A stretch of 38,503 nucleotides of DNA from Prevotella sp. CAG:1031 (GCA_000431215.1 HF985594.1:32221-70723); one strand, 5' to 3'. Counted from the stretch's first letter, positions 8,106 to 16,649 are shown. Numbers and translations are program-made. Notes: generated by a model not told the origin, from the letters alone.

Positions 8106-8139
8106 GGTGTTGTTGCTGATTTTCAACTGATACAACACC
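8106..8139 (-). other. 8-bp hairpin in the leader of the hydrolase gene
   Basis: GGTGTTGT at 8106-8113 pairs exactly with ACAACACC at 8132-8139 around an 18-base loop. It lies within the 59-base spacer between the DUF1846 and hydrolase genes, just before the hydrolase start. There is no T-run, so it is not a standard terminator. It may tune translation or processing. Confidence 0.5.
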
Positions 8140-8156
8140 TCGTGGCGCTATGTTGT

Positions 8157-9623
8157 TCAATGCCGGCGCGGAGCCGGATCGGTAGAGAGCCCTACGCCGA
8201 GCTTCTTGAAAATCTTGTGGTCGACCTCGCCGAGCACAACCGTCGAGTGGGCCTGACAGCGGCGCAGCATGGGCAGCGTGGCCAGAGCGCGCCGGCAGGC
8301 GTCGTCGTGGGTCGAGAGTACGCTCAGGGCAACGAGAACTTCGTCGGTGTGGAGGCGCGGGTTGCGGCTGCCGAGATAGTTGGTCTTGGTTGCCTGGATA
8401 GGCTCGATCATGTGCTGGGGAATGAGTTTCACATTGTGGTCGATTCCGGCCAGATGCTTTATGGCGTTCAGAATCAGAGCGGCGCTCGGACCGAGCAAAT
8501 CGCCGCTCTCGCCGGTTATGATGGTTCCGTCGGCAAGCTCTATGGCTGAGCAGGGGCGTCCGCTGAGCTGAGCGCGGTTTCGTGCGGCGGTGACGGCGGG
8601 ACGGTAGCCGGCGTCGATTTTCGACTGCTGCATCAGCAGTTTTATCTTGTTGACCTCCTGGTCGGTGGTGGCGCCGCTGGCAAAGCGGTTGAGCGCAGTG
8701 AAATAACGCAGCACGAGTTCGTTTTTCGATGCGCGGCAACATTCGGCGTCGTCGCTGATACAGAATCCGACCATGTTGACGCCCATGTCGGTCGGCGATT
8801 TATAGGGATTCTCGCCGTAGATGCCTTCGAACAGGGCGTTGAGCACCGGGAATATCTCAATGTCGCGGTTGTAGTTTATAGCCGTCTTGCCGTAGGCTTC
8901 GAGATGGAACGGGTCGATCATGTTGACGTCGTTGAGGTCGGCCGTCGCAGCCTCGTAGGCAACGTTGACGGGATGCTTCAGAGGAAGATTCCAGACGGGG
9001 AAAGTCTCGAACTTCGCATAACCGGCCTTTATGCCGCGCCGGTGCTCGTTGTAGAGCTGGCTGAGACATACGGCCATCTTTCCGCTTCCGGGGCCGGGGG
9101 CCGTTACTATGACCAGCGGCCGCGTTGTCTCGACATAGTCGTTGCGGCCGAATCCCTCGTCGCTGTCGATGAGGTCGACATTGTTGGGGTAGCCTTCGAT
9201 GGTGTAGTGGCAGTAGGTGCGTATGCCGAGGCGGTGGAGCCGCTGGCGGAACGCGTCGGCGCTCATCTGTCCGTCGTAGTGGGTGACAACCACTGAATTG
9301 ACCTCGAAGCCGCGGTTTATGAACTCGAGACGCAGCCTGAGAACATCCTCGTCGTAGGTTATGCCGAGATCGTTGCGTATCTTGTTTTTCTCGATGTCGC
9401 GGGCGCTTATGACTATTACTATTTCGGCGCGGTCGGCGAGCTTCGACAGCATTTTCAGTTTGCTGTCGGGCTCGAAGCCGGGGAGAACACGTGATGCATG
9501 GTAGTCGTCGAAGAGCTTGCCTCCGAGTTCGAGATAGAGTTTGTTTCCGAACGTGGCGATGCGTTCGCCGATGTGCTCCGACTGGATGCGGAGATATTTG
9601 TCGTTGTCGAATCCGAGTTTCAT
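8157..9623 (-). CDS. DUF1846 (UPF0371) family protein
   Basis: A 488-residue cytoplasmic protein close to the usual family length of about 495. I recognise the N-terminal segment MKLGFDNDKYL, the HYDGQ segment near 115-119, and the P-loop-like segment TAPGPGSGK at 174-182. Other conserved-looking blocks are NMIDPFHL near 234-241, IYGENPYKSPTDMGVN near 268-283 and TKTNYLGSRNPRLHTDEVL near 412-430. No reaction has been securely assigned to the family to my knowledge; a nucleotide-binding role is only a guess from the P-loop-like stretch. I chose the ATG at 9623 because a -7 promoter element ends eight bases upstream; longer in-frame starts lie upstream of that promoter. Confidence 0.88.
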   Translation of the reverse strand: MKLGFDNDKYLRIQSEHIGERIATFGNKLYLELGGKLFDDYHASRVLPGFEPDSKLKMLSKLADRAEIVIVISARDIEKNKIRNDLGITYDEDVLRLRLEFINRGFEVNSVVVTHYDGQMSADAFRQRLHRLGIRTYCHYTIEGYPNNVDLIDSDEGFGRNDYVETTRPLVIVTAPGPGSGKMAVCLSQLYNEHRRGIKAGYAKFETFPVWNLPLKHPVNVAYEAATADLNDVNMIDPFHLEAYGKTAINYNRDIEIFPVLNALFEGIYGENPYKSPTDMGVNMVGFCISDDAECCRASKNELVLRYFTALNRFASGATTDQEVNKIKLLMQQSKIDAGYRPAVTAARNRAQLSGRPCSAIELADGTIITGESGDLLGPSAALILNAIKHLAGIDHNVKLIPQHMIEPIQATKTNYLGSRNPRLHTDEVLVALSVLSTHDDACRRALATLPMLRRCQAHSTVVLGEVDHKIFKKLGVGLSTDPAPRRH

Positions 9624-9630
9624 AACGGTC

Positions 9631-9662
9631 GCAAAGTTACCTTTTTTTCGCGAGAAATGAAA
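9631..9662 (-). promoter_or_regulatory. Probable promoter of the DUF1846 gene, giving a nearly leaderless mRNA
   Basis: On the minus strand 9639-9631 reads TAACTTTGC, an excellent -7 element. A weak -33 match (TTTC at 9662-9659) lies 19 bases upstream of it. Only seven bases separate the element from the ATG, so transcription should start within a few bases of the start codon. Confidence 0.65.
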
Positions 9663-9718
9663 CCCGAGCTCCCCTGCGTATTTCGTGCCGTGCCGAAAAA
9701 AAGTTTTTTGCTGAATTG

Positions 9719-9751
9719 TTTGGCAGTTAGCGAAATAGTTAGTAATTTTGC
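9719..9751 (+). promoter_or_regulatory. Promoter of the str-S10-spc-alpha ribosomal cluster
   Basis: TTTG at 9719-9722, a 20-base spacer, then TAATTTTGC at 9743-9751: a full match to the Bacteroidota -33/-7 promoter. It drives rpsL and probably much of the cluster up to rplQ. The expected start near 9754 gives a leader of about 145 bases. Confidence 0.8.
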
Positions 9752-9753
9752 AT

Positions 9754-9897
9754 CGCTTTTGCCCCTGTAGGCAACGCGCTGATGTTCTATTCCGTTGAGG
9801 ATTAGAGCATTGGGGTGTGTGGATATGCAGTGTGGCCAAGGCGTGAAAAGAGCGAATATTATTTAAGAATCATATAAGTCAAAACTAAAAAACTAAG
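9754..9897 (+). other. Long 5' leader of the ribosomal cluster mRNA
   Basis: About 145 bases between the predicted transcription start and rpsL. A small hairpin (TTGCC 9759-9763 with GGCAA 9770-9774) sits at the very 5' end. The last 50 bases are A-rich, as is usual before highly translated Bacteroidota genes. No known riboregulator was recognised. Confidence 0.5.
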
Positions 9898-10281
9898 ATG
9901 CCTACTATTTCGCAATTAGTGAGAAAAGGACGTGTGGCTCTCGAAGACAAGAGCAAGTCACCCGCGCTGGACTCGTGCCCTCAGCGCCGCGGCGTTTGTG
10001 TGCGCGTCTACACCACCACTCCCAAGAAGCCTAACTCGGCAATGCGTAAAGTCGCCCGTGTGCGCCTGACCAATGGTAAAGAGGTCAACAGCTACATCCC
10101 CGGCGAAGGACACAACCTGCAGGAGCACTCGATCGTGCTTGTCCGCGGTGGCCGTGTGAAGGATCTTCCCGGTGTGCGCTACCACATTGTTCGCGGAACG
10201 CTCGACACAGGCGGTGTTAAAGACCGCACCCAGCGTCGCTCGAAATACGGCGCCAAACGGCCTAAGGCAGCCAAGAAATAA
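9898..10281 (+). CDS. rpsL: 30S ribosomal protein uS12
   Basis: A 127-residue S12, a decoding-centre protein of the small subunit. It carries the family block KSPALDSCPQRRGVCVRVYT and the PKKPNSAMRKVARVRL segment, which contains the lysine whose changes give streptomycin resistance. The second such lysine is in RVKDLPGVRYH. The ATG is preceded by an A-rich stretch with no Shine-Dalgarno sequence. It is the first gene of the cluster. Confidence 0.98.
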   Translation: MPTISQLVRKGRVALEDKSKSPALDSCPQRRGVCVRVYTTTPKKPNSAMRKVARVRLTNGKEVNSYIPGEGHNLQEHSIVLVRGGRVKDLPGVRYHIVRGTLDTGGVKDRTQRRSKYGAKRPKAAKK

Positions 10282-10342
10282 GCTGCTCCGTCAACGAACG
10301 CTACTTTTCAATCACTAACCAATCAAAATCCCCGGCTGAGTA

Positions 10343-10366
10343 AACGGCGACAAGAGAGACGCCGTT
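10343..10366 (+). promoter_or_regulatory. Hairpin in the rpsL-rpsG intercistronic region
   Basis: AACGGCG at 10343-10349 pairs exactly with CGCCGTT at 10360-10366 around a 10-base loop. It lies in the 143-base rpsL-rpsG spacer, whose counterpart in E. coli holds the S7 autoregulatory site. The same role here is an inference from position, not from matching sequence. Confidence 0.5.
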
Positions 10367-10424
10367 GAAGGACAAGAAGCTCACAGCCAAGCTATCAACC
10401 TCTTTTAAACAGACAAAACTAAAA

Positions 10425-10901
10425 ATGAGAAAGGCTAAGCCCAAGAAACGGATCGTGCTCCCCGATCCCGTTTTCAACGACGTGAAGGTGTCGAAGTTCG
10501 TCAACCACCTTATGTATGACGGCAAGAAGAACACCTCCTATACCATTTTCTATTCGGCTCTCGACATCGTGAAGAGCAAGCTCCCCAACGAGGAGAAGAC
10601 CGCGCTGGAAATCTGGAAAAAGGCCCTCGAAAATGTTACCCCTCAGGTGGAAGTGAAGTCACGCCGTGTCGGCGGTGCTACCTTCCAGGTGCCTACCGAA
10701 ATCCGGCCCGACCGCAAAGAGTCTATATCAATGAAGAACCTCATCTCGTATGCCCGCAAACGTGGCGGCAAGACGATGGCCGACAAGCTGGCCGCTGAGA
10801 TCGTCGACGCATTCAACGACCAGGGTGGCGCATTCAAGCGTAAAGAAGACATGCACAAGATGGCAGAGGCAAACCGCGCCTTCGCCCACTTCCGCTTCTG
10901 A
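10425..10901 (+). CDS. rpsG: 30S ribosomal protein uS7
   Basis: A 158-residue S7, the assembly nucleator of the 30S head. The N-terminus MRKAKPKKRIVLPDPVFND and the block ARKRGGKTMADKLAAEI are typical. The open frame extends 20 codons upstream to 10365, but that extension is not family-like and crosses the intercistronic hairpin, so I chose the ATG at 10425, preceded by ACTAAAA. It ends with AFAHFRF. Confidence 0.97.
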   Translation: MRKAKPKKRIVLPDPVFNDVKVSKFVNHLMYDGKKNTSYTIFYSALDIVKSKLPNEEKTALEIWKKALENVTPQVEVKSRRVGGATFQVPTEIRPDRKESISMKNLISYARKRGGKTMADKLAAEIVDAFNDQGGAFKRKEDMHKMAEANRAFAHFRF

Positions 10902-10950
10902 TCAGGAGATGACAATCACCATTATTCATTGATTCAACGACAAGCGACAA

Positions 10951-13077
10951 ATGGCAAAATCAGACGATCAGCTCAAACTTACCCGAAATATCGGCATCAT
11001 GGCCCACATCGATGCCGGCAAGACCACAACCTCCGAGCGTATCCTCTTCTATACCGGTCTGACCCACAAGATCGGTGAGGTTCACGACGGCGCCGCCACC
11101 ATGGACTGGATGGAGCAGGAGCAGGAGCGTGGTATCACAATCACCTCGGCCGCCACTACCACATTCTGGAACTATGATGGCTCGAAATACAAGATCAATC
11201 TAATCGACACCCCGGGACACGTGGACTTCACCGTAGAGGTTGAACGTTCGCTCCGCGTTCTCGACGGTGCCGTCGCTACATTCTGTGCCGTCGGCGGCGT
11301 AGAGCCTCAGTCGGAGACAGTGTGGCGTCAGGCCGACAAATATAACGTTCCGCGTATCGGCTACGTCAACAAGATGGACCGCTCGGGTGCAAACTTCTTC
11401 GAGGTTGTCCGCCAGCTCCGCGAGGTTCTCGGCGCAAATCCCTGCCCCATCCAGATTCCTATCGGAGCTGAAGAGACCTTCAAGGGCGTCGTAGACCTCA
11501 TCACCATGAAGGCTATCTTCTGGCACGACGAGGCCATGGGCGCCGACTACGAAGTCGACGAGATTCCCGCCGGACTGCTCAGCGAAGCCGAAGAATGGCA
11601 CGATAAAATGCTCGAGAGCATCGCCGAGCACGACGACGCCCTCATGGAGAAATACTTCGACGATCCCTCGACAATCACCGAAGAAGAGATCCGCCGCGCC
11701 CTGCGCAAGGCAACTCTGTCGATGGCTGTCGTTCCCATGATCTGCGGCTCGAGCTTCAAGAACAAGGGCGTTCAGCCCCTTCTCGACGCCGTCTGCGCCT
11801 ATCTGCCGAGCCCGCTCGACGCAGGCGCTATCGAAGGCACGGTTCCCGGCACCGACGAGGTGACCACCCGTGAGCCGAGCAGCGACCAGCCTCTCTGTGC
11901 CCTCGCTTTCAAGATTGCCACCGACCCCTACGTAGGCCGTCTGACATTCTTCCGCGTCTACTCGGGCGACATGGCCGCAGGTTCATACATCCTCAATGCC
12001 CGCTCCGGTAAGAAAGAGCGCGTCAGCCGTCTGTTCCAGATGCACTCGAACAAGCAGAACGCCAAGGAATTCATCGGCTGCGGCGATATAGGCGCAGGCG
12101 TGGGCTTCAAGGATATCCGCACCGGCGATACCCTCTGCGCCGAAGACGCTCCCATCGTTCTCGAGGCCATGGACTTCCCCGATCCCGTTATCGGTATCGC
12201 CGTCGAGCCCAAGACCCAGAAAGACCTCGACAAACTCGGCGTGGGCCTTCAGAAGCTCGCCGAAGAGGATCCGACATTCCGTGTGCAGACCAACGAAGAA
12301 ACCGGCCAGACCGTTATCTCGGGCATGGGTGAGCTTCACCTCGACATCATCATCGACCGTCTGCGCCGCGAATTCAAGGTAGAGTGCAATCAGGGCCGTC
12401 CCCAGGTTACTTATAAAGAAGCCATCACCAAGCCCGTCGAGCTCCGCGAAGTGTTCAAGAAGCAGACCGGCGGCCGCGGTAAATTCGCCGATATTATTGT
12501 CCGCGTCGAGCCTGCCGAAGAAGGCGGTGAGAATCCGGGCCTGACATTCGTCGACGAAGTCAAGGGCGGTAACATCCCCAAGGAATATATCCCCGCTATC
12601 CAGAAAGGCTTCACTAACGCAATGAAGAACGGCGTTCTGGCCGGCTATCCCGTGCCCTCGCTGAAGGTGACCGTCATCGACGGTTCGTTCCACCCGGTCG
12701 ACTCAGACCAGCTCTCGTTTGAGCTCTGCGCCATCCAGGCCTTCAAGAAAGCCTGCGAAAAGGCCGGTCCCGTGCTGCTCGAGCCTATCATGAAAATCGA
12801 GGTAGTTACTCCCGAAGAGTCGATGGGCGACGTTATCAGCGACCTCAACAAGCGCCGCGGCCAGGTTGAAGGCATGGAGACAAGCCGCTCGGGCGCCCGT
12901 GTCGTAAAGGCCACCGCCCCGCTGGCAGAGATGTTCGGCTATGTCACCGCCCTGCGCACCATCACATCGGGCCGCGCAACCTCGACAATGTCGTTCAGCC
13001 ATTACGCCGAAGTCAGCAACTCGATCGCCCGCAACGTCCTGACCGAATGTCAGGGCCGCGTCGACCTGCTCAAATAA
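10951..13077 (+). CDS. fusA: Translation elongation factor EF-G
   Basis: A 708-residue five-domain translocase GTPase of full length. G1 is AHIDAGKT at 18-25, G3 is DTPGH and G4 is NKMD. The switch region retains RGITITSAATT. Domain IV (GGRGKFADIIVRVEP) and domain V (EPIMKIEVVTPEE, then RGQVEGME) are intact. It catalyses GTP-dependent translocation of tRNA and mRNA. Its place in the str group marks it as the housekeeping EF-G, not the second EF-G paralogue of many Bacteroidota. No tuf gene follows; rpsJ comes next. Confidence 0.98.
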   Translation: MAKSDDQLKLTRNIGIMAHIDAGKTTTSERILFYTGLTHKIGEVHDGAATMDWMEQEQERGITITSAATTTFWNYDGSKYKINLIDTPGHVDFTVEVERSLRVLDGAVATFCAVGGVEPQSETVWRQADKYNVPRIGYVNKMDRSGANFFEVVRQLREVLGANPCPIQIPIGAEETFKGVVDLITMKAIFWHDEAMGADYEVDEIPAGLLSEAEEWHDKMLESIAEHDDALMEKYFDDPSTITEEEIRRALRKATLSMAVVPMICGSSFKNKGVQPLLDAVCAYLPSPLDAGAIEGTVPGTDEVTTREPSSDQPLCALAFKIATDPYVGRLTFFRVYSGDMAAGSYILNARSGKKERVSRLFQMHSNKQNAKEFIGCGDIGAGVGFKDIRTGDTLCAEDAPIVLEAMDFPDPVIGIAVEPKTQKDLDKLGVGLQKLAEEDPTFRVQTNEETGQTVISGMGELHLDIIIDRLRREFKVECNQGRPQVTYKEAITKPVELREVFKKQTGGRGKFADIIVRVEPAEEGGENPGLTFVDEVKGGNIPKEYIPAIQKGFTNAMKNGVLAGYPVPSLKVTVIDGSFHPVDSDQLSFELCAIQAFKKACEKAGPVLLEPIMKIEVVTPEESMGDVISDLNKRRGQVEGMETSRSGARVVKATAPLAEMFGYVTALRTITSGRATSTMSFSHYAEVSNSIARNVLTECQGRVDLLK

Positions 13078-13104
13078 TCAGCAAATCAGTAACCAATAAA
13101 CGAT

Positions 13105-13410
13105 ATGAACCAAAAAATTCGCATCAAACTTAAGTCGTATGACTACAATCTTGTCGACAAGAGTGCCGAAAAGATTGTCAAGACCGTGAAGGCTACCGAC
13201 GCAGTGATAAGCGGCCCGATACCCCTGCCGACCCGCAAGCGCATCTTCACCGTCAACCGTTCGACCTTCGTCAACAAGAAATCGCGCGAACAGTTCCAGC
13301 TCTCGAGCTACAAGCGCCTCATCGACATCTACAACTCGACGGCCAAAACCGTCGATGCTCTGATGAAGCTCGAACTCCCCAGCGGCGTCGAAGTGGAGAT
13401 CAAAGTCTGA
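13105..13410 (+). CDS. rpsJ: 30S ribosomal protein uS10
   Basis: A 101-residue S10, part of the 30S head and in many bacteria also the NusE antitermination factor. Typical segments are IRIKLKSYDYNLVDKSAEKI and GPIPLPTRKRIFTVNRS. It starts only 27 bases after fusA, with no separate S10 leader or promoter, so the str and S10 groups form one transcription unit here. Confidence 0.98.
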   Translation: MNQKIRIKLKSYDYNLVDKSAEKIVKTVKATDAVISGPIPLPTRKRIFTVNRSTFVNKKSREQFQLSSYKRLIDIYNSTAKTVDALMKLELPSGVEVEIKV

Positions 13411-13468
13411 TACCACGCGCGGCTATAATAAATCAAACTAATCCAATCAACAATATACTACTAAAGAA

Positions 13469-14086
13469 ATGCCAGGATTAATTGGAAAGAAAATCGGAAT
13501 GACATCCGTTTTCAGTGCCGACGGCAAGAATCTGCCGTGCACTGTTATCGAAGTTGGCCCTTGTGTAGTTACCCAGCTGAAGACAGCCGACAAAGACGGC
13601 TACGAGGCTGTGCAGATCGGTTTCGAAGAGAAGAAAGCGAAGCACACCACGAAGCCCATGGAAGGCCACTTCAAGAAAGCCGGCGTAGCTCCCCAGCGTC
13701 ACTTGGCTGAGTTCTCAGGATTCAACAGCGAGTTAAAACTCGGCGATACCCTGACAGTAGACCTCTTCGCCGAAGGCGATTTCGTCGACATTCAGGGCGT
13801 CAGCAAGGGTAAAGGCTATCAGGGCGTTGTAAAGCGCCACGGCTTCGGCGGCGTTGGTCAGGCTACCCACGGCCAGCACAACCGTCTGCGTGCCCCCGGT
13901 TCGGTAGGTGCCTGCTCTTATCCCGCCAAGGTGTTCAAAGGAATGCGCATGGCCGGTCAGATGGGTAACCGCAAGGTGACAGTGCAGAATCTCCAGGTCG
14001 TCAAGACCCTTCCCGAGCACAATCTGCTCATGATCAAAGGCTCCATCCCCGGAGCCAAAGGTTCAATCGTTTTAATTGAGAAGTAA
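13469..14086 (+). CDS. rplC: 50S ribosomal protein uL3
   Basis: A 205-residue L3, which folds near the peptidyl-transferase centre. MPGLIGKKIGMTSVF, the basic loop (GFGGVGQATHGQHNRLRAPGS) and MAGQMGNRKVT are family signatures. The glutamine methylated in other bacteria lies in the loop segment THGQHN. Its TAA is followed immediately by the rplD ATG, so the two genes are directly coupled. Confidence 0.98.
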   Translation: MPGLIGKKIGMTSVFSADGKNLPCTVIEVGPCVVTQLKTADKDGYEAVQIGFEEKKAKHTTKPMEGHFKKAGVAPQRHLAEFSGFNSELKLGDTLTVDLFAEGDFVDIQGVSKGKGYQGVVKRHGFGGVGQATHGQHNRLRAPGSVGACSYPAKVFKGMRMAGQMGNRKVTVQNLQVVKTLPEHNLLMIKGSIPGAKGSIVLIEK

Positions 14087-14707
14087 ATGGAACTCGCAGT
14101 ATACGACATCCAAGGAAAAGAAACCGGTCGCAAGGTAACCCTTAACGACAGCGTTTTCGCCGTTGAGCCCAACGAACACGTTGTATGGCTCGACGTCAAG
14201 CAGTTCCTGGCCAACCAGCGTCAGGGCACTCACAAGAGCAAGGAGCGCAGCGAAGTTTCAGGCTCGACCCGCAAGCTTCACAAGCAGAAGGGCGGCGGCG
14301 GCTCGCGTATCGGCGACATCAACTCGCCCGTTCTCGTCGGCGGCGGCCGTGTGTTCGGTCCGCGTCCCCGCGACTACCGCTTCAAGCTCAACAAGAAGAT
14401 GAAGCAGCTCGCACGTCGCAGCGCCTGGAGCGTAAAGGCAGCGCAGAACGAGCTGACCGTCATCGACAGCATCAATTTCGAAGCTCCGCGCACAAAAGAC
14501 TTCGTCGCTTTCGCCAAGGCTGTCAAGGCCGACGGCAAGAAGCTGCTGCTCGTTGTCGGCCAGGATAACCGCAATGTTTATCTCTCGGCCCGCAACATCC
14601 CCAACACTGAAGTCATGCGTGCAGCCGACGTCAACACCTACGCCCTGCTCAATGCCAGCGCCGTGGTTATGACCGAGGAAGCTCTCAACGTGATCAACAA
14701 CCTCTAA
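14087..14707 (+). CDS. rplD: 50S ribosomal protein uL4
   Basis: A 206-residue L4, which lines the exit tunnel. The tunnel loop carries the conserved STRKLHKQKGGGGSRIGD and GGGRVFGPRPRDY segments. In E. coli L4 represses the S10 operon through its leader and by attenuation; no equivalent leader precedes rpsJ here. It starts directly after rplC with no gap. Confidence 0.98.
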   Translation: MELAVYDIQGKETGRKVTLNDSVFAVEPNEHVVWLDVKQFLANQRQGTHKSKERSEVSGSTRKLHKQKGGGGSRIGDINSPVLVGGGRVFGPRPRDYRFKLNKKMKQLARRSAWSVKAAQNELTVIDSINFEAPRTKDFVAFAKAVKADGKKLLLVVGQDNRNVYLSARNIPNTEVMRAADVNTYALLNASAVVMTEEALNVINNL

Positions 14708-14746
14708 GCATAAACCCTCCGGAAGGACTTAAAACGAAATTCAACA

Positions 14747-15037
14747 ATGGAAATTTCAATCACACCTATCGTAACCGAGAAGGCCACCAAGCTCACCGAG
14801 AAGGGCAACCGCTACACCTTCAGAGTGTCGCCCGAGGCCGACAAGGGTCAGATCAAGGCTCTGGTCGAGAAGCTCTACGACGTTAAGGTGACCGAGGTGA
14901 ACACCGCGATCGTTCGCGGAAAGAACCGCCAGCGCTGGACCAAGACCGGCCTGCGCCGCGGCAAAACGGCCCGCTGGAAGAAAGCCATCATCTCGGTGGC
15001 CGAGGGCCAGACTATCGACTTTTACAGCAATATCTAA
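14747..15037 (+). CDS. rplW: 50S ribosomal protein uL23
   Basis: A 96-residue L23, at the tunnel exit, where it docks trigger factor and SRP. PIVTEKATKL and YTFRVSPEADKGQIKALVE are typical, as is the basic segment GKNRQRWTKTGLRRGK. It sits 39 bases after rplD and six bases before rplB. Confidence 0.97.
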   Translation: MEISITPIVTEKATKLTEKGNRYTFRVSPEADKGQIKALVEKLYDVKVTEVNTAIVRGKNRQRWTKTGLRRGKTARWKKAIISVAEGQTIDFYSNI

Positions 15038-15043
15038 TCAGCA

Positions 15044-15871
15044 ATGGCAGTAAGAAAATTCAAGCCCACCACACCCGGGCAAAGACACAAGGTTATTGGT
15101 GTATTCAAAGGTACGATCACTGCTACTACACCAGAGAAATCTCTTACAGTCGGAAAAAAGCAGACCGGCGGCCGCAATGCCGAAGGTCACCTCACCTCGC
15201 GTTACCTGGGTGGGGGTCACAAGCGCAAATACCGCATTATCGACTTCAAGAGAACAAAAGACGGCATCCCTGCCGTGGTTAAGTCAATCGAGTATGACCC
15301 GAACCGCTCGGCCCGCATCGCTCTGCTTTTCTATGCAGACGGCGCCAAGGCCTACATGATCGCCCCCAACGGCCTCGCCGTCGGTCAGACCGTCATGAGC
15401 GGTGCAGAGGCTGCTCCCGAAGTCGGCAATGCGCTTCCGCTGGCCAACATCCCTGTTGGTACTCTGATTCACAACATCGAGCTGCGTCCGGGCCAGGGCG
15501 CCCGCATGGCACGTGCCGCCGGTAACTTCGCCCAGCTCATCTCGCGCGAAGGCGACTACGCCATCATCAAGCTGCCCAGCGGAGAGACCCGCAAGGTTCT
15601 CTGCGCCTGCAAGGCTACCGTAGGCGTCGTCGGCAACAGCGAGCACTCGCTGGAGAGCTCCGGTAAAGCCGGCCGTTCGCGTTGGCTGGGCCGTCGCCCC
15701 CACAACCGCGGTGTTGTCATGAACCCTGTCGATCACCCCATGGGTGGTGGTGAGGGCCGTTCGTCGGGCGGACACCCGCGTTCTCGCAAGGGTCTCTATG
15801 CAAAGGGCCTGAAGACACGCGCGCCCAAGAAGAACACCTCGAAGTATATCATCGAGAGACGCAAAAAATAA
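15044..15871 (+). CDS. rplB: 50S ribosomal protein uL2
   Basis: A 275-residue L2, essential for subunit joining and peptidyl-transferase assembly. It has the RNA-binding beta domains (GGRNAEGHLTSRYLGGGHKR), the GSIxL-type middle region, and the C-terminal block VVMNPVDHPMGGGEGRSSGG with the conserved histidine. The end is basic (IIERRKK). It lies six bases after rplW. Confidence 0.98.
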   Translation: MAVRKFKPTTPGQRHKVIGVFKGTITATTPEKSLTVGKKQTGGRNAEGHLTSRYLGGGHKRKYRIIDFKRTKDGIPAVVKSIEYDPNRSARIALLFYADGAKAYMIAPNGLAVGQTVMSGAEAAPEVGNALPLANIPVGTLIHNIELRPGQGARMARAAGNFAQLISREGDYAIIKLPSGETRKVLCACKATVGVVGNSEHSLESSGKAGRSRWLGRRPHNRGVVMNPVDHPMGGGEGRSSGGHPRSRKGLYAKGLKTRAPKKNTSKYIIERRKK

Positions 15872-15898
15872 GTTTCAGAGTAATCCAACACATCAACT

Positions 15899-16168
15899 AT
15901 GAGTCGTTCATTGAAAAAAGGCCCCTTCATCAGCGTAAAGCTCGAGAAGAAGGTCGACGCCATGGAAGCCAGCGGCAAGAAATCGGTCATCAAGACCTGG
16001 AGCCGTGCCTCGATGATTGCGCCTGAATTTGTCGGCCACACATTCGCAGTCCATAACGGAAATAAGTTTATCCCCGTTTATGTCACCGAGAATATGGTAG
16101 GTCACAAACTCGGAGAATTCGCTCCGACGCGCACATTCCGTGGCCATTCGGGCAACCGCAAGAAATAA
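15899..16168 (+). CDS. rpsS: 30S ribosomal protein uS19
   Basis: An 89-residue S19 of the 30S head. Signatures are MSRSLKKGPFI near the start and the central TWSRASMIAPEFVGHTFAVH, followed by VTENMVGHKLGEFAPTRTF. The start is an ATG 27 bases after rplB, and rplV follows after 66 bases. Confidence 0.98.
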   Translation: MSRSLKKGPFISVKLEKKVDAMEASGKKSVIKTWSRASMIAPEFVGHTFAVHNGNKFIPVYVTENMVGHKLGEFAPTRTFRGHSGNRKK

Positions 16169-16234
16169 GCCGGCGCGACCGAAGCCAGTGACTTAATCCA
16201 ACAGTATTTGAAAAAACAGAAACAATAATACCAA

Positions 16235-16648
16235 ATGGGTGTAAGAAAAAGAAACGCCGCCGACAAGCGTAAAGAAGAGCAGCGCTCGGTGGCATTCGCA
16301 AAACTGCTCAACATCCCCACTTCGCCCCGCAAGATGCGCTATGTCGCCGACATGGTGCGCGGCGTTGAAGTGAACCGCGCCCTTGGCATCTTGAAATTCT
16401 CGAACAAGGAGGCAGCCGCCCGCGTAGAGAAACTTCTGCGTTCGGCTATCGCCAACTGGGAAGCCAAGAACGAGCGCAAGGCCGACGCCGGAGAGCTCTG
16501 CATCTCGATGATCCGCGTCGACTGCGCACCGATGCTCAAGCGCCTGCGTCCCGCCCCCCAGGGCCGCGGCTACCGCATCCGCAAGCGCGCAAACCACGTG
16601 ACTCTCATCGTCGACACTATCGACAACTATACCAACAAGGCCAAATAA
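16235..16648 (+). CDS. rplV: 50S ribosomal protein uL22
   Basis: A 137-residue L22, whose hairpin forms part of the exit tunnel constriction. SPRKMRYVADMVRGVEVNRA and the hairpin APMLKRLRPAPQGRGYRIRK with RANHVTLIV are typical. It carries about 20 extra N-terminal residues compared with E. coli, beginning MGVRKRNAADKRKEE. rpsC starts one base after its stop. Confidence 0.97.
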   Translation: MGVRKRNAADKRKEEQRSVAFAKLLNIPTSPRKMRYVADMVRGVEVNRALGILKFSNKEAAARVEKLLRSAIANWEAKNERKADAGELCISMIRVDCAPMLKRLRPAPQGRGYRIRKRANHVTLIVDTIDNYTNKAK

Positions 16649-16649
16649 C

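Noticed and set aside
8098..8742. A long N-terminal extension of the hydrolase frame
   Set aside because: It lies over the DUF1846 gene in another frame, is full of Arg and His as expected for a shadow, and would bury the signal peptide and catalytic Cys.
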